Notes under the pieces: model-generated
Told to the model about the DNA's origin: nothing
The model's input: only the letters and a program-made list of their open reading frames with translations
Database searches by the model: none
Part shown: in pieces, positions 1 through 8,617 of the stretch
Numbering within the stretch: the first letter of the stretch is position 1
Layout: the number at the start of each line of letters is the position of its first letter
Translations under genes and position numbers: made by a program
Assembly: GCF_017355915.2 (NCBI RefSeq)
Contig: NZ_JAFEUV020000007.1
Coordinates: 62,001-126,000, forward strand
DNA length: 64,000 bases
Direction: 5' to 3'
Source: Telluribacter roseus
GTDB taxonomy: Bacteria; Bacteroidota; Bacteroidia; Cytophagales; Spirosomataceae

Positions 1-1
1 T

Positions 2-172
2 GCGCAATCAAAGCAGACCAACCTGCTGGACTGGATGTTTCACAGGAGCCTAACCAAAGAGGTAGTCCATCAGGCTACGGTCCCCATTCTGGCACTTCCG
101 GTGGATTTTCTGGAGACGCTGCCTGCACCTGAGCATGCCCCTGATTCAACCCAATCCATTTCCAATAGCTAA
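2..172 (+). CDS. Universal stress protein, C-terminal fragment (5' end outside window)
   Basis: An open frame runs in from the left edge and stops at TAA 170-172, leaving 56 residues. It contains the pattern MFHRSLTKEV followed by VPILALP. This is how Bacteroidota UspA-type proteins end: a 'hxSLTxxVAxxxxVPhLAL' strand that closes the nucleotide-binding fold. The complete two-domain stress protein at 43265-44143 has the same pattern (NSLTRSIAYHPRVPLLTL). The last 20 or so residues are polar and probably disordered. A terminator-like hairpin follows 69 bases downstream. Function (stress-related ATP-binding protein, cytoplasmic) is taken from the family; only the tail is visible. Confidence 0.7.
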   Translation, partial: AQSKQTNLLDWMFHRSLTKEVVHQATVPILALPVDFLETLPAPEHAPDSTQSISNS

Positions 173-240
173 TTGTATAGATCCGATAACCTAAGTAAGT
201 AGGAAACGGTAGTAGTCTTAGTGAGCCTACTATTGATATG

Positions 241-292
241 ACCTGAGGTAAAGTGAGCTTCTTAACAGGCTTACCCTACCTCAGGTTTTTCT
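241..292 (+). terminator. Rho-independent terminator after the stress-protein fragment
   Basis: A 10-bp stem, ACCTGAGGTA (241-250) pairing with TACCTCAGGT (277-286), is followed by TTTTTCTTT. It is correctly placed to end the transcript of the upstream stress-protein gene. Confidence 0.75.
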
Positions 293-457
293 TTGTTATA
301 AAGGGTACTTATTGCTCATATTTCAGCGCATTTCCGGTTGATAAACCAGACTCGTCCAGCCTCTAAAGTACTTACTAACTGGCTCGATTCTTGCTTAAAA
401 ATTAACGTTTTAAAGGGTTAACTCTACCTCTAACTGTTAATTATTCAACCACAATTT

Positions 458-2644
458 ATGCGCACTATCCCCACACAAGCGTACCTGTACCTCCTGGTAC
501 TTCTATTTTCTGGCTGTATCCCCAAGCACCTGGATCCCACCCGCAACCAGACACAGGTAGTCATTCAGGACATGAAAGTCAACGATAGTTTTGATTTTAA
601 GTCCACCCGCGACATCCAGCTGAATATTAAGGCAGGCAGTCCCTCCTTTGCCGGTGAACGAATCCGGATCAATGTCTACAATGATCTGCCTACAGTAGGT
701 GAGGTACTGGCCTCAGGCATCACCGCCTCCGACCAGAGTCTGAAGCTGGAATTCAGGGCCCCGGCTCCGCTGACTGAGCTATACATCGAGAAGATCAATG
801 CCTACGGCGCTTCGGAAGTCAAGAAAGTAAAGGTCGACAGCTACATTTCTGCCGAATTCAAAACCACTACTCCAACGCTGGCTTTGCGTATGCAGGCCAA
901 TTCCGGCCTTGACTGTGCGACAGGAGTAACCAAGCCCTATACCAATCACAAGAGTAATATTACCATCAATGAGGGGGAAATAGTAAGCCTCAAAGGTACC
1001 TACAGCGGCACCATCACCATGAGGGGGGGTGAGCTACGTATATGTGGTACCGCTACCGGGCTGAAGATCAATCTGAATAACAACAACGGGAAAGTGTACT
1101 TCCTGGAAGGATCAATTGTTGAGCTACTGGACATCGTAGGCAACACACCCAGTACCAAGGTGTACAATTACTCTCAGTCCCTTACCATGGCAGATAAAAT
1201 CTCCATGGGAGGCTCCTTTGAGAACCATGGCAAAATACTGGTGAACGGTAACTTCACGGTCAGCAATAACAATACCAATACCTTTGTGAACAACGGTGAG
1301 CTTCACGTTAAAGGTACCTTCAGCAACAACCGTCATTTTGTCAACAACAACATCATGATCGTGGATGATAAGTACCAGGCCGAAGGCAGCTCTATCAACG
1401 AAAACAATTGTAACCTGTATGTAGGTGATGAGTTCAAGACCAACAACAACTTCGTTAACCGGGGATACATCAAGGTAGATGGCGAAACAACCATCACCGG
1501 CAACAGCAGCCTGAAACTGGCCGACGGCGCTATGCTCAGCACCCGCGATATCAACCTCAACGGTACCATTACCGGTAGTGGCTCCAGCTCGGTTGTAAAG
1601 GTTTCGGGTCAGTCAAAGCTCACGGGAAGTGCCGCTATGTCAGGAGCCGTGGTGCTTTGTGACGCCAATGGAGTGGAACAGAACAGCTCCCGCATTACCG
1701 GCAGCTACCTGAGTTGTACAGGCAGTTTCGTGCCCAAATCAGCTTGTAATCCGGAGGGCTTTGGTACTCCCACCCTGGTTGATACCGATAAAGACGGCGT
1801 AGCCGATGCACAGGACGATTACCCTACCGACCCCAACCGTGTGTACCAGAGCTATTACCCTTCGGCTACCGGCTGGGCCACCTACGGCTTCGAGGACCTG
1901 TGGCCGGCTCAGGGTGACTACGATTTCAACGACCTGGTGATCAACTCCCGCATTACCCGCGTATTCAACGCCGACAACAAAGTGATTGAGCTTCATAACC
2001 AGATTATCATCCGGGCCATCGGTGCCGCCTATGACAATGGCTTCGGCTTCCAGCTCGACGGCGTCAGCAGCAGCGAGGTCGCCAGCGTATCGGGTTACAG
2101 CCATACCAAGGGGTACGTACAGCTGGCCCCCAACAAGACCGAAGCCGAACAACCCAAAGCCGTTATCGTTGCTTATGATTCACCCGAGTCATTGATCAAG
2201 CGCTCGGCAGGTTCTATGTTCAACACGGTAAAGGCCAATCCAGTAGGTACTCCCGGGCAGCTCAACATTGTAATACGCTTTGCAACACCACTGGATCCGG
2301 CCAAGGTAAGTCAGGAGAAGATCAACCCGTTCATCATCGTGGATGGTAAGCGGGAAGTAGAGGTGCATCTGGGCAACTTTGCCCCTACGGCCAAGGTGAA
2401 CACCAGCCGCTTTGGCTCCCTCAAAGATACTTCCAAGCCTGGCTCAGGCCGCTACTACCGCACCGAGGGCAACCTGCCGTGGGCGATTGAGCTACCCGTA
2501 GAGTTCAACTACCCGGCCGAGTCAGTACCTATCACCGATGCCTATCTGTTCTTTGCCGACTGGGCCCTGAGCGGAGGCTCTCAGAAGAAAGATTGGTACG
2601 AAGATAAGCCAGGTTATAAGGTACAGGCTAAAACTTTTAGATAG
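458..2644 (+). CDS. LruC domain-containing lipoprotein with beta-helix-like middle
   Basis: This 728-residue secreted protein starts with a lipoprotein signal (hydrophobic stretch ending LLFSGC, Cys about residue 20). Residues 150-420 are rich in Asn and Gly with short repeating strand-turn units (NNG, VNNG, GSFEN-like), suggesting a beta-solenoid. A calcium-binding-like segment, DTDKDGVADAQDDYPTDPNR, lies near residue 447. It is followed by the hallmark LruC motif YGFEDLWPAQGDYDFNDLV and a beta-rich C-terminal domain. LruC (DUF4842) proteins are surface lipoproteins of Bacteroidota with no agreed biochemical function. The gene stands alone, has a strong terminator behind it and no adjacent partner. 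The start is supported by the immediate signal peptide. Confidence 0.85.
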   Translation: MRTIPTQAYLYLLVLLFSGCIPKHLDPTRNQTQVVIQDMKVNDSFDFKSTRDIQLNIKAGSPSFAGERIRINVYNDLPTVGEVLASGITASDQSLKLEFRAPAPLTELYIEKINAYGASEVKKVKVDSYISAEFKTTTPTLALRMQANSGLDCATGVTKPYTNHKSNITINEGEIVSLKGTYSGTITMRGGELRICGTATGLKINLNNNNGKVYFLEGSIVELLDIVGNTPSTKVYNYSQSLTMADKISMGGSFENHGKILVNGNFTVSNNNTNTFVNNGELHVKGTFSNNRHFVNNNIMIVDDKYQAEGSSINENNCNLYVGDEFKTNNNFVNRGYIKVDGETTITGNSSLKLADGAMLSTRDINLNGTITGSGSSSVVKVSGQSKLTGSAAMSGAVVLCDANGVEQNSSRITGSYLSCTGSFVPKSACNPEGFGTPTLVDTDKDGVADAQDDYPTDPNRVYQSYYPSATGWATYGFEDLWPAQGDYDFNDLVINSRITRVFNADNKVIELHNQIIIRAIGAAYDNGFGFQLDGVSSSEVASVSGYSHTKGYVQLAPNKTEAEQPKAVIVAYDSPESLIKRSAGSMFNTVKANPVGTPGQLNIVIRFATPLDPAKVSQEKINPFIIVDGKREVEVHLGNFAPTAKVNTSRFGSLKDTSKPGSGRYYRTEGNLPWAIELPVEFNYPAESVPITDAYLFFADWALSGGSQKKDWYEDKPGYKVQAKTFR

Positions 2645-3112
2645 GGATTCTGACATACAAGTACCTGCTCTATACCGGACCGATTAACATGTAGGTACTC
2701 CCCTATCACATAACAAACATCCTCCGATGTAATTCCAGTGGATTACATCGGAGGATGTTTGCTTTAAGTTCTATGAAATTTGGAACTATAGCGGCAGGTG
2801 TAGGTCTCAGGCGGGGATTCCTTATAACCGGGCATAGCCTGAGCCCAACTTTATGCAACGGGAAAGTAGCCTGACTCTACTATCAAAACAGTATTTCAGA
2901 AAAACAGTATGCAGAGGTAACTACTTCTGGAATAGATTTTTGGGACTTAGTAGTGGAAGCATGCATAAGCGTGTTTTCTTGTGGTAGAATATAGGGAGCC
3001 AGTAGCCATTGGTTGCCGGTTCCCTCTTTTGACCACCACCGGTACGGGCAGGCAGCCCTGACGTAATGCTACCTAGTACCCGCATTTGCGTAAGTACATT
3101 GCCGTTGACAGG
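2645..3112. other. Intergenic region, 468 bp
   Basis: Apart from the 20-bp hairpin at 2714-2761 I see nothing recognisable. Frames in this region are short, and those at 3066-3343 on + lie antisense to the gene at 3113-3544. Confidence 0.5.
2714..2766. terminator. Perfect 20-bp hairpin terminator, likely bidirectional
   Basis: A 20-bp perfect inverted repeat occupies 2714-2733 and 2742-2761 with an 8-base loop. It separates the LruC gene on + from the convergent gene ending at 3113 on -. Short T-rich stretches flank both sides. Confidence 0.8.
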
Positions 3113-3544
3113 CTACTCGCTCAACGCTTCCCTACTTTCAAAATCATTCAAAAGGCCGATTTCCATTACCGGCATGATGGAAGTATCAGGCTTCCGAACC
3201 ACTGTAATGGATTTGGAATCTACGAGTATACCGCTGCTATGTACAGCACGGATGTCAAAAACATTAACCGAATCGGGCAGAGCCACTTTACAAATAAAGC
3301 GCCCGTTCCTGATCGGTATGGGTTGAGAGTCCCCCAGAAATAACATTACATCATCATCGGTGTCAATAGAGCCCTCCAAGATAGCCGTATTACCCACTAC
3401 TCCTTTATTCAGGAAGCGATTATTGATTTTAAGTACTTCTTCGTCGCTAAATAGTAGACTGGCAATGCCAATCCAGCCAGAAAAGGCAAGAACAAAAAAT
3501 ACGTTGTCTTTTACTCTTGATTTTGGAAGTAGTCCCCGATTCAT
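3113..3544 (-). CDS. Hypothetical membrane-anchored protein with a small beta domain
   Basis: 143 residues: a basic N-terminus (MNRGLLPKSRVK), one hydrophobic helix at about 14-34, then roughly 100 residues with an alternating strand pattern and a run of acidic residues (DTDDDV). The text around LEGSIDTDDDVMLFLGD and PIRNGRFICKVALPDS resembles the small Ig-like 'extracellular linker' domains in which a value is named, modified and constrained. I do not recognise a named family. Topology suggests a single-pass inner-membrane protein with the domain outside the cytoplasm. The open frame opposite on + (3066-3326) is less protein-like. It is a single gene, convergent with the LruC gene. Confidence 0.55.
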   Translation of the reverse strand: MNRGLLPKSRVKDNVFFVLAFSGWIGIASLLFSDEEVLKINNRFLNKGVVGNTAILEGSIDTDDDVMLFLGDSQPIPIRNGRFICKVALPDSVNVFDIRAVHSSGILVDSKSITVVRKPDTSIMPVMEIGLLNDFESREALSE

Positions 3545-3859
3545 AGAGCTGATTAAAGTTAAGATTAAACAACAGTAATGATCTAAGGAGGGTAGAGTCT
3601 TATACAGCCATTGATGTGGATTTATACAATAACTATATAGTAAAGCGGAGTTTAAGAGTATTTACTTAAAGGTTGTTGAATTTTCTACTGTTGACGCAGG
3701 CCCAGGGGCTCACTATCCAGCGGATACGGCTGGATAGTGAATGGGAACAGACAATAGAAAGACCGTGGTGCAGGATCAGATCTACACCCTAGTTCTGCCT
3801 GTATGCAGAGGTATATATTGTAAAGGTACCGCCACCTGTCATTCAGGTAGCCACCGCGC
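3545..3859. other. Intergenic region with inverted repeat 3710-3740
   Basis: The 315-bp gap holds a perfect 12-bp inverted repeat, TCACTATCCAGC at 3710-3721 and its complement at 3729-3740, with a 7-base loop. It lies downstream of the response regulator on the - strand but has no T-run, so it may be a transcript-stabilising hairpin rather than a classical terminator. Confidence 0.45.
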
Positions 3860-4270
3860 TTACTTTACCAGCTGTTTCTGCCGGATCTGATGATGCAGTG
3901 AATGTACAAAAGGCTCGTACTCTAAAAGTGTCTCCGGCTTGGGAACAAAGTCCGCGGCTCCTTTGGCAATGCATCGGTTGATCGTGCTATTCAGCGTTGA
4001 ACAGGACGTAACAATGACAGGTACCTTGGAGTAGTCCGGATTAGCATTAATATAATCGAGGATGTCGTAGCCATTTTTCCCGGGCATGTTCAGGTCCGAC
4101 AGTATGACATCAGGCAAGGCGGTGCGATTCGTTTCCAGCCACTCAAGGAGATCATCTCCATTGGTTAGCTGTCCAACCAGTTCAAACACACCGGAGCCTT
4201 CAAAGCCTTGCTTCATGAAGAAGCGTTCATCCTCATCATTTTCAACAATCACAATCTTAATCTTCTTCAT
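3860..4270 (-). CDS. Single-domain response regulator (CheY-like receiver)
   Basis: 136 residues form one receiver domain with no output domain. Acidic pocket residues E10 and D12, phospho-acceptor D59 (in ILSDLNMPGKNGYDI), T88 and the conserved K111 (FVPKPET) are all in place. Single-domain receivers of this type (resembling those near Bacteroidota hybrid kinases) act by protein-protein contact or as phosphate shuttles. No kinase gene is adjacent. The start codon directly precedes the first beta strand (KKIKIVIVEND), so no N-terminal extension is likely. It is probably soluble and cytoplasmic. Confidence 0.88.
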   Translation of the reverse strand: MKKIKIVIVENDEDERFFMKQGFEGSGVFELVGQLTNGDDLLEWLETNRTALPDVILSDLNMPGKNGYDILDYINANPDYSKVPVIVTSCSTLNSTINRCIAKGAADFVPKPETLLEYEPFVHSLHHQIRQKQLVK

Positions 4271-4835
4271 AGTTCAGGAGGGGGTTTGATTACATTTTTG
4301 ATGGCTAATATATGTACCAGGTATCGATAGAGGTTGAGCAAATATAAGTAATATACGTTATACAACCGCACAGGTAGATTTAATAGCTCTACATACAGGT
4401 TCCTTAGTTCATGATTAGGACACCAACGGTTACTTATATGAGATTTTCTAGCCCTTTTTATGGCTTTATCCTTATTCAGTACGAGGGGCATTGCTGATCG
4501 GAGCGGGAAATTCGTTGACGTATGATTATAAACGTCAGCATATACAACATCGATTAACCACACCTGGACGTATCAATCGCCGACAATCCTCTTGCACAGC
4601 AACAGCAGTGGGCCTGCTGCCAAAGGAGAGGTTAATTCCTGATCATCTACCTGACACTTCCAACCATTCACCCCTACCTGTACTCATTAGGCTGGAAGAT
4701 TATAGTAACCTGCAGTCGCTATACCTGCCCGGGAAGAGAGTAGGCTGAGTACGTTCTGCTACCCGCGGCATAGCTCCAGGTGCACGGCTGGCTGTAATTT
4801 TCTGAATGGTATACTCAAAAAAGCTAGTAATAGGC
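4271..4835. other. Gene-free gap between response regulator and cupin gene
   Basis: About 565 bp. Two frames of 85-98 codons overlap here on opposite strands (4267-4563 - and 4491-4748 +). Neither looks like a protein: composition is random and there is no ribosome-binding or promoter signal. I see no hairpin of note. Confidence 0.4.
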
Positions 4836-5432
4836 ATGGCAACAGCAGGTGAGATTCTTGAGAATACAGTAACGGGTGAACGAATCCTGTGGCTGAAAAC
4901 GTCAGTAGATACTGAAGGGAGATATCTGCAGTACAGGTGGAATATCGCCCCCAAATCAAGGAGGATAATGCGTCATTACCACAGCTACCAAACTGAATGC
5001 ATACGGGTAGAGGCGGGCAAACTGACGGTTGAGTGTAACGGATATACTCATCATCTCCAGCCAGGGGACACCCTGATTATCCCGAAAGGTCAGCAACACC
5101 AGTGGTGGAACCCTACCTGGGAGGAGGTACAGGCGGTAGTGACCATTGAACCGGCACTGAACACAGAAGTACTGCTGGAACAACTGGTCGGCTTATGCAA
5201 TGATGGACAGCTGACAGTGGATGAAGACATCCCCTATTTACAGCAGGTGGTATTGGCAGAAGCATACGATATGAAAGTAGAAGGCCTTCCCACAAAGACC
5301 AATACGATGTCCTACCACTTTCTGCGTTTCGTAGCAAATATCCTTGGGTATAAAGAGTACTACCCGAAGTACTCAACCCCTGCCAGAGTAATAAATAAGG
5401 CCCAGTCGTCACTCCTGGAGCAGGCGGATTAA
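4836..5432 (+). CDS. Cupin domain protein
   Basis: Start at 4836 (MATAGEIL) gives 198 residues. A longer frame begins at 4806, but members of this family usually open with a short 'M.tAGeilENpvTGErI' segment, which fits 4836. A single conserved cupin barrel spans residues about 20-115. Motif 1 is MRHYHSYQTECIRVEAGKL (metal-type His and Glu) and motif 2 is LQPGDTLIIPKGQQHQWWN (with a His). The C-terminal 80 residues are helical and contain FLRFVANILGYKEYYP, as in related proteins annotated only as cupins. Binding of a small ligand or metal is inferred. The gene is monocistronic, ended by the hairpin at 5454-5489. Confidence 0.8.
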   Translation: MATAGEILENTVTGERILWLKTSVDTEGRYLQYRWNIAPKSRRIMRHYHSYQTECIRVEAGKLTVECNGYTHHLQPGDTLIIPKGQQHQWWNPTWEEVQAVVTIEPALNTEVLLEQLVGLCNDGQLTVDEDIPYLQQVVLAEAYDMKVEGLPTKTNTMSYHFLRFVANILGYKEYYPKYSTPARVINKAQSSLLEQAD

Positions 5433-5453
5433 GTTAATGTACCATTATACAAT

Positions 5454-5489
5454 GCAGAAGGGCCTGGATGATCATCCAGGCCTTTCTGC
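5454..5489. terminator. Bidirectional terminator between convergent genes
   Basis: A 36-base near-perfect palindrome (18-bp arms with one G-T pair, core GGCCTGGATGATCATCC) sits between the cupin gene and the convergent Wzi-like gene. A-rich and T-rich ends lie on both sides. Confidence 0.8.
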
Positions 5490-5506
5490 TTATTCTATGA
5501 CATGTA

Positions 5507-7186
5507 TTAGCGCTTGGTGAATTTCTTTTGTGAGTCCTGGTTGTTCTGGACGATGTCCCGCTTATAGCGGTCGGTCCAGGTCTTCCTGATGCGCAGGTGA
5601 AGTCCCAGGGCGTCGTCGAGCAGTTGACCTTTATCCCAGCCTACGGCACCACTTACCTGTACTCCCTCCAGAAATGCCAGGTCCGCCCCCACGCTCAGAT
5701 AGGCGGAGAGTTGGGGTAGCATGGGCTGAAACCCTACATCATAGGTACCTGCATTGCGCGAGTAAGATACCTTGCCCAGGAAGCTCACCGCCTGTGAAAA
5801 ACGTCCTGCTGCTCCCATGTGCAGGACCTGCACCCGGTTGTTGCTGGTAAAGGCTCCTCCGGCTGGCGGTACGTTTTGACCAAGATCCTGATTGGAGGTT
5901 ATAAAAGGAGTACCTACAGTCCGGCCAAAGTACGACCATCCATCGCGGTACTGCCCGTGATTGAAGTAGTTGTCACGCCCACGGAGTTTGGCCGGATAAT
6001 CCTGAAAAACAGATCCTCCCTGACTCATTGTATGCAGATACTCAACGGTCAGCCGTTGTAGTGATACCCCGTTCCGGTAGCGGCTGCGGTTCTGCCAGCT
6101 GACCCCGTGAAGCCCATCGGCAACACTTGTCAACAGAAACAATGAACCATCTTCATAAATGCTTTGCCGGTAAAATAGCAGCGACGACCGGGCAAAATTT
6201 AATTCCACTGCCCCATCAAATGATCCCAGGTGGTTGCCCACGCGGTTACCCCCGTCAAAGCTGTTACCGAATTTAAGTGAGTCGCCCCGTACACTCTTGG
6301 CTGACAGTACATACATGTAAGCCAGCATATTGTCTGGCAGCTCCCCTTCCGATGAGAAGAAAGGAGAGCGCCCCCCCCACTGTACCTGATGGTTGAATCC
6401 GCCGTAAAGCCTCACGCGACTATTCGACTTTCCCAGCCGCACATACAGCGACTTCTGGTGCAGCATAGCTCCCTGGACGAAGGGACGCGAGTTTTCGAAG
6501 AAGCCATGGGAGAAATTACCCTTAAAACCTACAAAGGAACGGGCGGGCCAGTACTCGGGTATGCTCAGTTCTATTTTAGGAATGGGCAGGGCATTACCTG
6601 ACCAGATGTAAGACCCCGAGGTCAACAAGGTGTCCATCAGTCCCACTACCTCACGGCGACGACCTCCGTATAATTCCAGAGGGCCCAGACGCATCTTGGC
6701 GTAGGCCTGGGGCAGCAGTACCTGTGTATGATTAGTTGATGTGTTGAGTACTACCTCTACCCCATATCCAAAGTCAAGCTTCCCCCAATCCCAGGTACTT
6801 GTCACAGGCTGAGAGCGGTAGCCGGTATGGATACTACCCCGTAAAGTAGCCGCAACGGGACCTTTTGGAGCCGTACCAAACTGATTGGTTCTGAACCAGA
6901 ATGGTTGAAGCTGGCCGGAGGTTTGCGCTAGATATGTGCCTGCTTCTACCTGAAATCGGGTAGTACGCCAGCCAAAATCTTTATTTTTAACTTCTTCTTT
7001 GTCAGCACTTGCCGGTCCGGTAGTGGATTGTTCGTTTGAAGAATTGGTAGAGAGGGAGTTGCTGGGAGTAATGGCTTTACGAGCTCCGGTAAAATTGAAG
7101 TCAAGATCATTGGGCTCCTTGTGAAGCTCCTGGGCCTGAGCTGCCAACGACAGCATACTTACTACCAGCAATATACATCTATTCAT
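5507..7186 (-). CDS. Capsule assembly Wzi family outer-membrane protein
   Basis: 559 residues with a signal peptide (MNRCILLVVSMLSLAAQAQ) and a low-complexity linker up to about residue 70. The rest is amphipathic beta strands in an outer-membrane barrel pattern. Landmarks shared with Bacteroidota 'capsule assembly Wzi family' proteins are FWFRTNQFGTAP near residue 95, GGRRREVVGLMDTLLTSGS near 174, and the SNARALPIPKI-like stretch (here SGNALPIPKIELSIPEY). In enterobacteria Wzi is a surface lectin that anchors group 1 capsule. In Bacteroidota the role is presumed to be exopolysaccharide attachment or export. No other capsule gene is nearby, so a dedicated pathway cannot be assigned. Confidence 0.82.
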   Translation of the reverse strand: MNRCILLVVSMLSLAAQAQELHKEPNDLDFNFTGARKAITPSNSLSTNSSNEQSTTGPASADKEEVKNKDFGWRTTRFQVEAGTYLAQTSGQLQPFWFRTNQFGTAPKGPVAATLRGSIHTGYRSQPVTSTWDWGKLDFGYGVEVVLNTSTNHTQVLLPQAYAKMRLGPLELYGGRRREVVGLMDTLLTSGSYIWSGNALPIPKIELSIPEYWPARSFVGFKGNFSHGFFENSRPFVQGAMLHQKSLYVRLGKSNSRVRLYGGFNHQVQWGGRSPFFSSEGELPDNMLAYMYVLSAKSVRGDSLKFGNSFDGGNRVGNHLGSFDGAVELNFARSSLLFYRQSIYEDGSLFLLTSVADGLHGVSWQNRSRYRNGVSLQRLTVEYLHTMSQGGSVFQDYPAKLRGRDNYFNHGQYRDGWSYFGRTVGTPFITSNQDLGQNVPPAGGAFTSNNRVQVLHMGAAGRFSQAVSFLGKVSYSRNAGTYDVGFQPMLPQLSAYLSVGADLAFLEGVQVSGAVGWDKGQLLDDALGLHLRIRKTWTDRYKRDIVQNNQDSQKKFTKR

Positions 7187-7317
7187 GGTTTCCCTTTTAA
7201 ATACGATAGCAGGAACTCCCGGTGTGGATTCCTTAATGTTAATGAACAGAACTATTTATACTGGCTAATAGATGAAACCGGACGAAACAGTGAGGTACTA
7301 ACGGGAGGAGTTTGCTG

Positions 7318-7386
7318 ATGCGCAGCTACAAATCATCTCCAATAGGTAAGCGACTATTTGCCCTGTCGGTATTTGTTAATAACTAA
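7318..7386 (+). CDS. Possible 22-residue small protein or leader peptide
   Basis: ATG at 7318 is preceded by GGGAGGAG at a workable distance. The frame encodes MRSYKSSPIGKRLFALSVFVNN, a cationic then hydrophobic peptide. A terminator-like hairpin follows at 7441. It is too short to judge by composition and could be chance; it is listed because start signal, frame and terminator occur in the expected order. Confidence 0.2.
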   Translation: MRSYKSSPIGKRLFALSVFVNN

Positions 7387-7440
7387 CAGTAGGCACTAGT
7401 ATTCGGCGCTTACAAGTGGTATAGAGAATAAAGTGGAAGT

Positions 7441-7467
7441 GCCTCCTACAGACAGGAGGCCTTTTCC
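7441..7467 (+). terminator. Terminator-like hairpin with no annotated gene before it
   Basis: GCCTCCT (7441-7447) pairs with AGGAGGC (7454-7460) and is followed by CTTTTCC. No clear + strand gene precedes it, since the neighbour on the left runs the other way from 7186. It implies a short transcript from the 7187-7440 interval. Confidence 0.5.
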
Positions 7468-7844
7468 TATATAATTTTTAAATGGTGGGATACAGTAGTG
7501 TTTTATCATTAATAGGTATGGATTAGTCGGGTACTATTGGTGCTTAGCTCACTTCTTCCTGTAATTAGCGTGCCAGCAGTAGGGACTTATCAAAATCAGC
7601 GTTGTTGACATACATTCATCCTATGCCTGTAAGTCAATGTGGGGTATATACGCAATAGCTGAGAAAACATTTCCCCATCAACTAAGTCATTTGCAGCAGG
7701 TATAGATTTTGAAGCAACCTATTTTGATCTATCCTACAGCTTCTTAAATCTTGAATTTGTACTATTTGTTACCATAGGTAACTTTGACTTTTAAGACTAC
7801 CTGCGAAAGGATCTCCTATCTATAAATACTTTAATTCCAGGATC

Positions 7845-7997
7845 GTGAAAAAAGTGATTCAGTCAGACTTTCGCCAGTCTTTACTTACTGGCTATCATCC
7901 TAAGCTACCTATTACCGCACACCAGACAGAGAAAATAGCATTTTTTACTTTTCTGCTGTTATTCCTTCTGTTCATATTCGCTACTGTCTCCATATAA
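7845..7997 (+). CDS. Possible 50-residue membrane protein (GTG start)
   Basis: GTG at 7845 opens a 50-codon frame. It has a polar, mildly basic first half (KKVIQSDFRQSLLTGYHPKL) and a C-terminal hydrophobic helix of about 20 residues (FFTFLLLFLLFIFATVSI). This is the layout of a tail-anchored small protein. The strong terminator at 8079-8104 lies 80 bases behind it, which suggests that something on + is transcribed here. There is no named family, and the start could be elsewhere. Existence is inferred from frame, composition and terminator only. Confidence 0.35.
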   Translation: MKKVIQSDFRQSLLTGYHPKLPITAHQTEKIAFFTFLLLFLLFIFATVSI

Positions 7998-8078
7998 GCA
8001 CATTAGCTATTGATAAGGTTCTACAAGTGAAACTTATCAGGCGGTATGTTATATGAACCAGTATTTGTACTAAATAAT

Positions 8079-8104
8079 AAAGCCCCACTTGGTGTGGGGC
8101 TTTA
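8079..8104. terminator. Bidirectional terminator
   Basis: AAAGCCCCAC and GTGGGGCTTT form a 10-bp stem around a TTGGT-like loop with T and A runs at the ends. It separates the possible small + strand gene (7845-7997) from the convergent TM2 gene. Confidence 0.8.
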
Positions 8105-8161
8105 TACTTATACATGGAAGCCCTTGTGGGAGTTTTAAAAACTAGACCACTCAGACTTCTG

Positions 8162-8617
8162 TTACTGTAAATCTTCTGTGGTATTCACGTTCGTAACGGT
8201 AAAAGAGTATTTCCCCGGTACGTAGGCCACCTTCTCTCCATTGTAGTACAAAGCGGTTGTTCTGGAAATGGCTCTCCTTCCTGATCGTCCCCGAATTGCA
8301 CCTGAAGCTGCGCTTTCTTCGGGGCGGATATCCGTTTCATCAAGTAGGCTACTCAAACGTGCCTCCTTAGATGCACGCATGGAGAGCGGGTTACCTGAAT
8401 TCATAGAGTAAGCCCCGTTGTTGTACTTAACATCAAATGATTTTCTGGATTCACTGAAAAACACCAGCGCATCAATAAATCCTAAAATAACAGGAATGAA
8501 TGTCCAGCAAAACAGCAGGTAAAAAACGGCAAGCACAGGTTGCCCCAGGTAAAAGCGGTGGAGACCTAGCCCACCCAAAAACAGAGCTATCAAGCCAGCA
8601 ATATTCTTATCTTTCAT
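8162..8617 (-). CDS. TM2 domain-containing membrane protein
   Basis: 151 residues. The first 60 form a TM2 domain: two hydrophobic helices around a GLGLHRFYLGQ turn, with a VLGFIDALVFF second helix. This arrangement is typical of TM2 proteins in bacteria. The C-terminal 90 residues are polar (YNNGAYSMNSG, a basic GAIRGRSGRRAISR stretch) and may sit in the cytoplasm. TM2 proteins have no settled biochemical role; the turn resembles the DRF-like element of receptor proteins. The gene is monocistronic. The start is immediately before the first helix. Confidence 0.82.
   Translation of the reverse strand: MKDKNIAGLIALFLGGLGLHRFYLGQPVLAVFYLLFCWTFIPVILGFIDALVFFSESRKSFDVKYNNGAYSMNSGNPLSMRASKEARLSSLLDETDIRPEESAASGAIRGRSGRRAISRTTALYYNGEKVAYVPGKYSFTVTNVNTTEDLQ

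Larger units (their letters stand above)
7187..7844. other. Gap upstream of the Wzi-like gene
   Basis: About 660 bp containing the possible 22-codon frame at 7318 and the hairpin at 7441. The rest is AT-rich with no feature I can support. The Wzi-like gene's promoter should lie just right of 7186. Confidence 0.4.

Noticed and set aside
3066-3343. Two short frames on +
   Set aside because: Antisense to the membrane-anchored protein 3113-3544, whose signal helix and domain pattern are more convincing.
4267-4748. Frames of 98 (-) and 85 (+) codons after the response regulator
   Set aside because: Composition like random translation, no start signal, overlapping on opposite strands.
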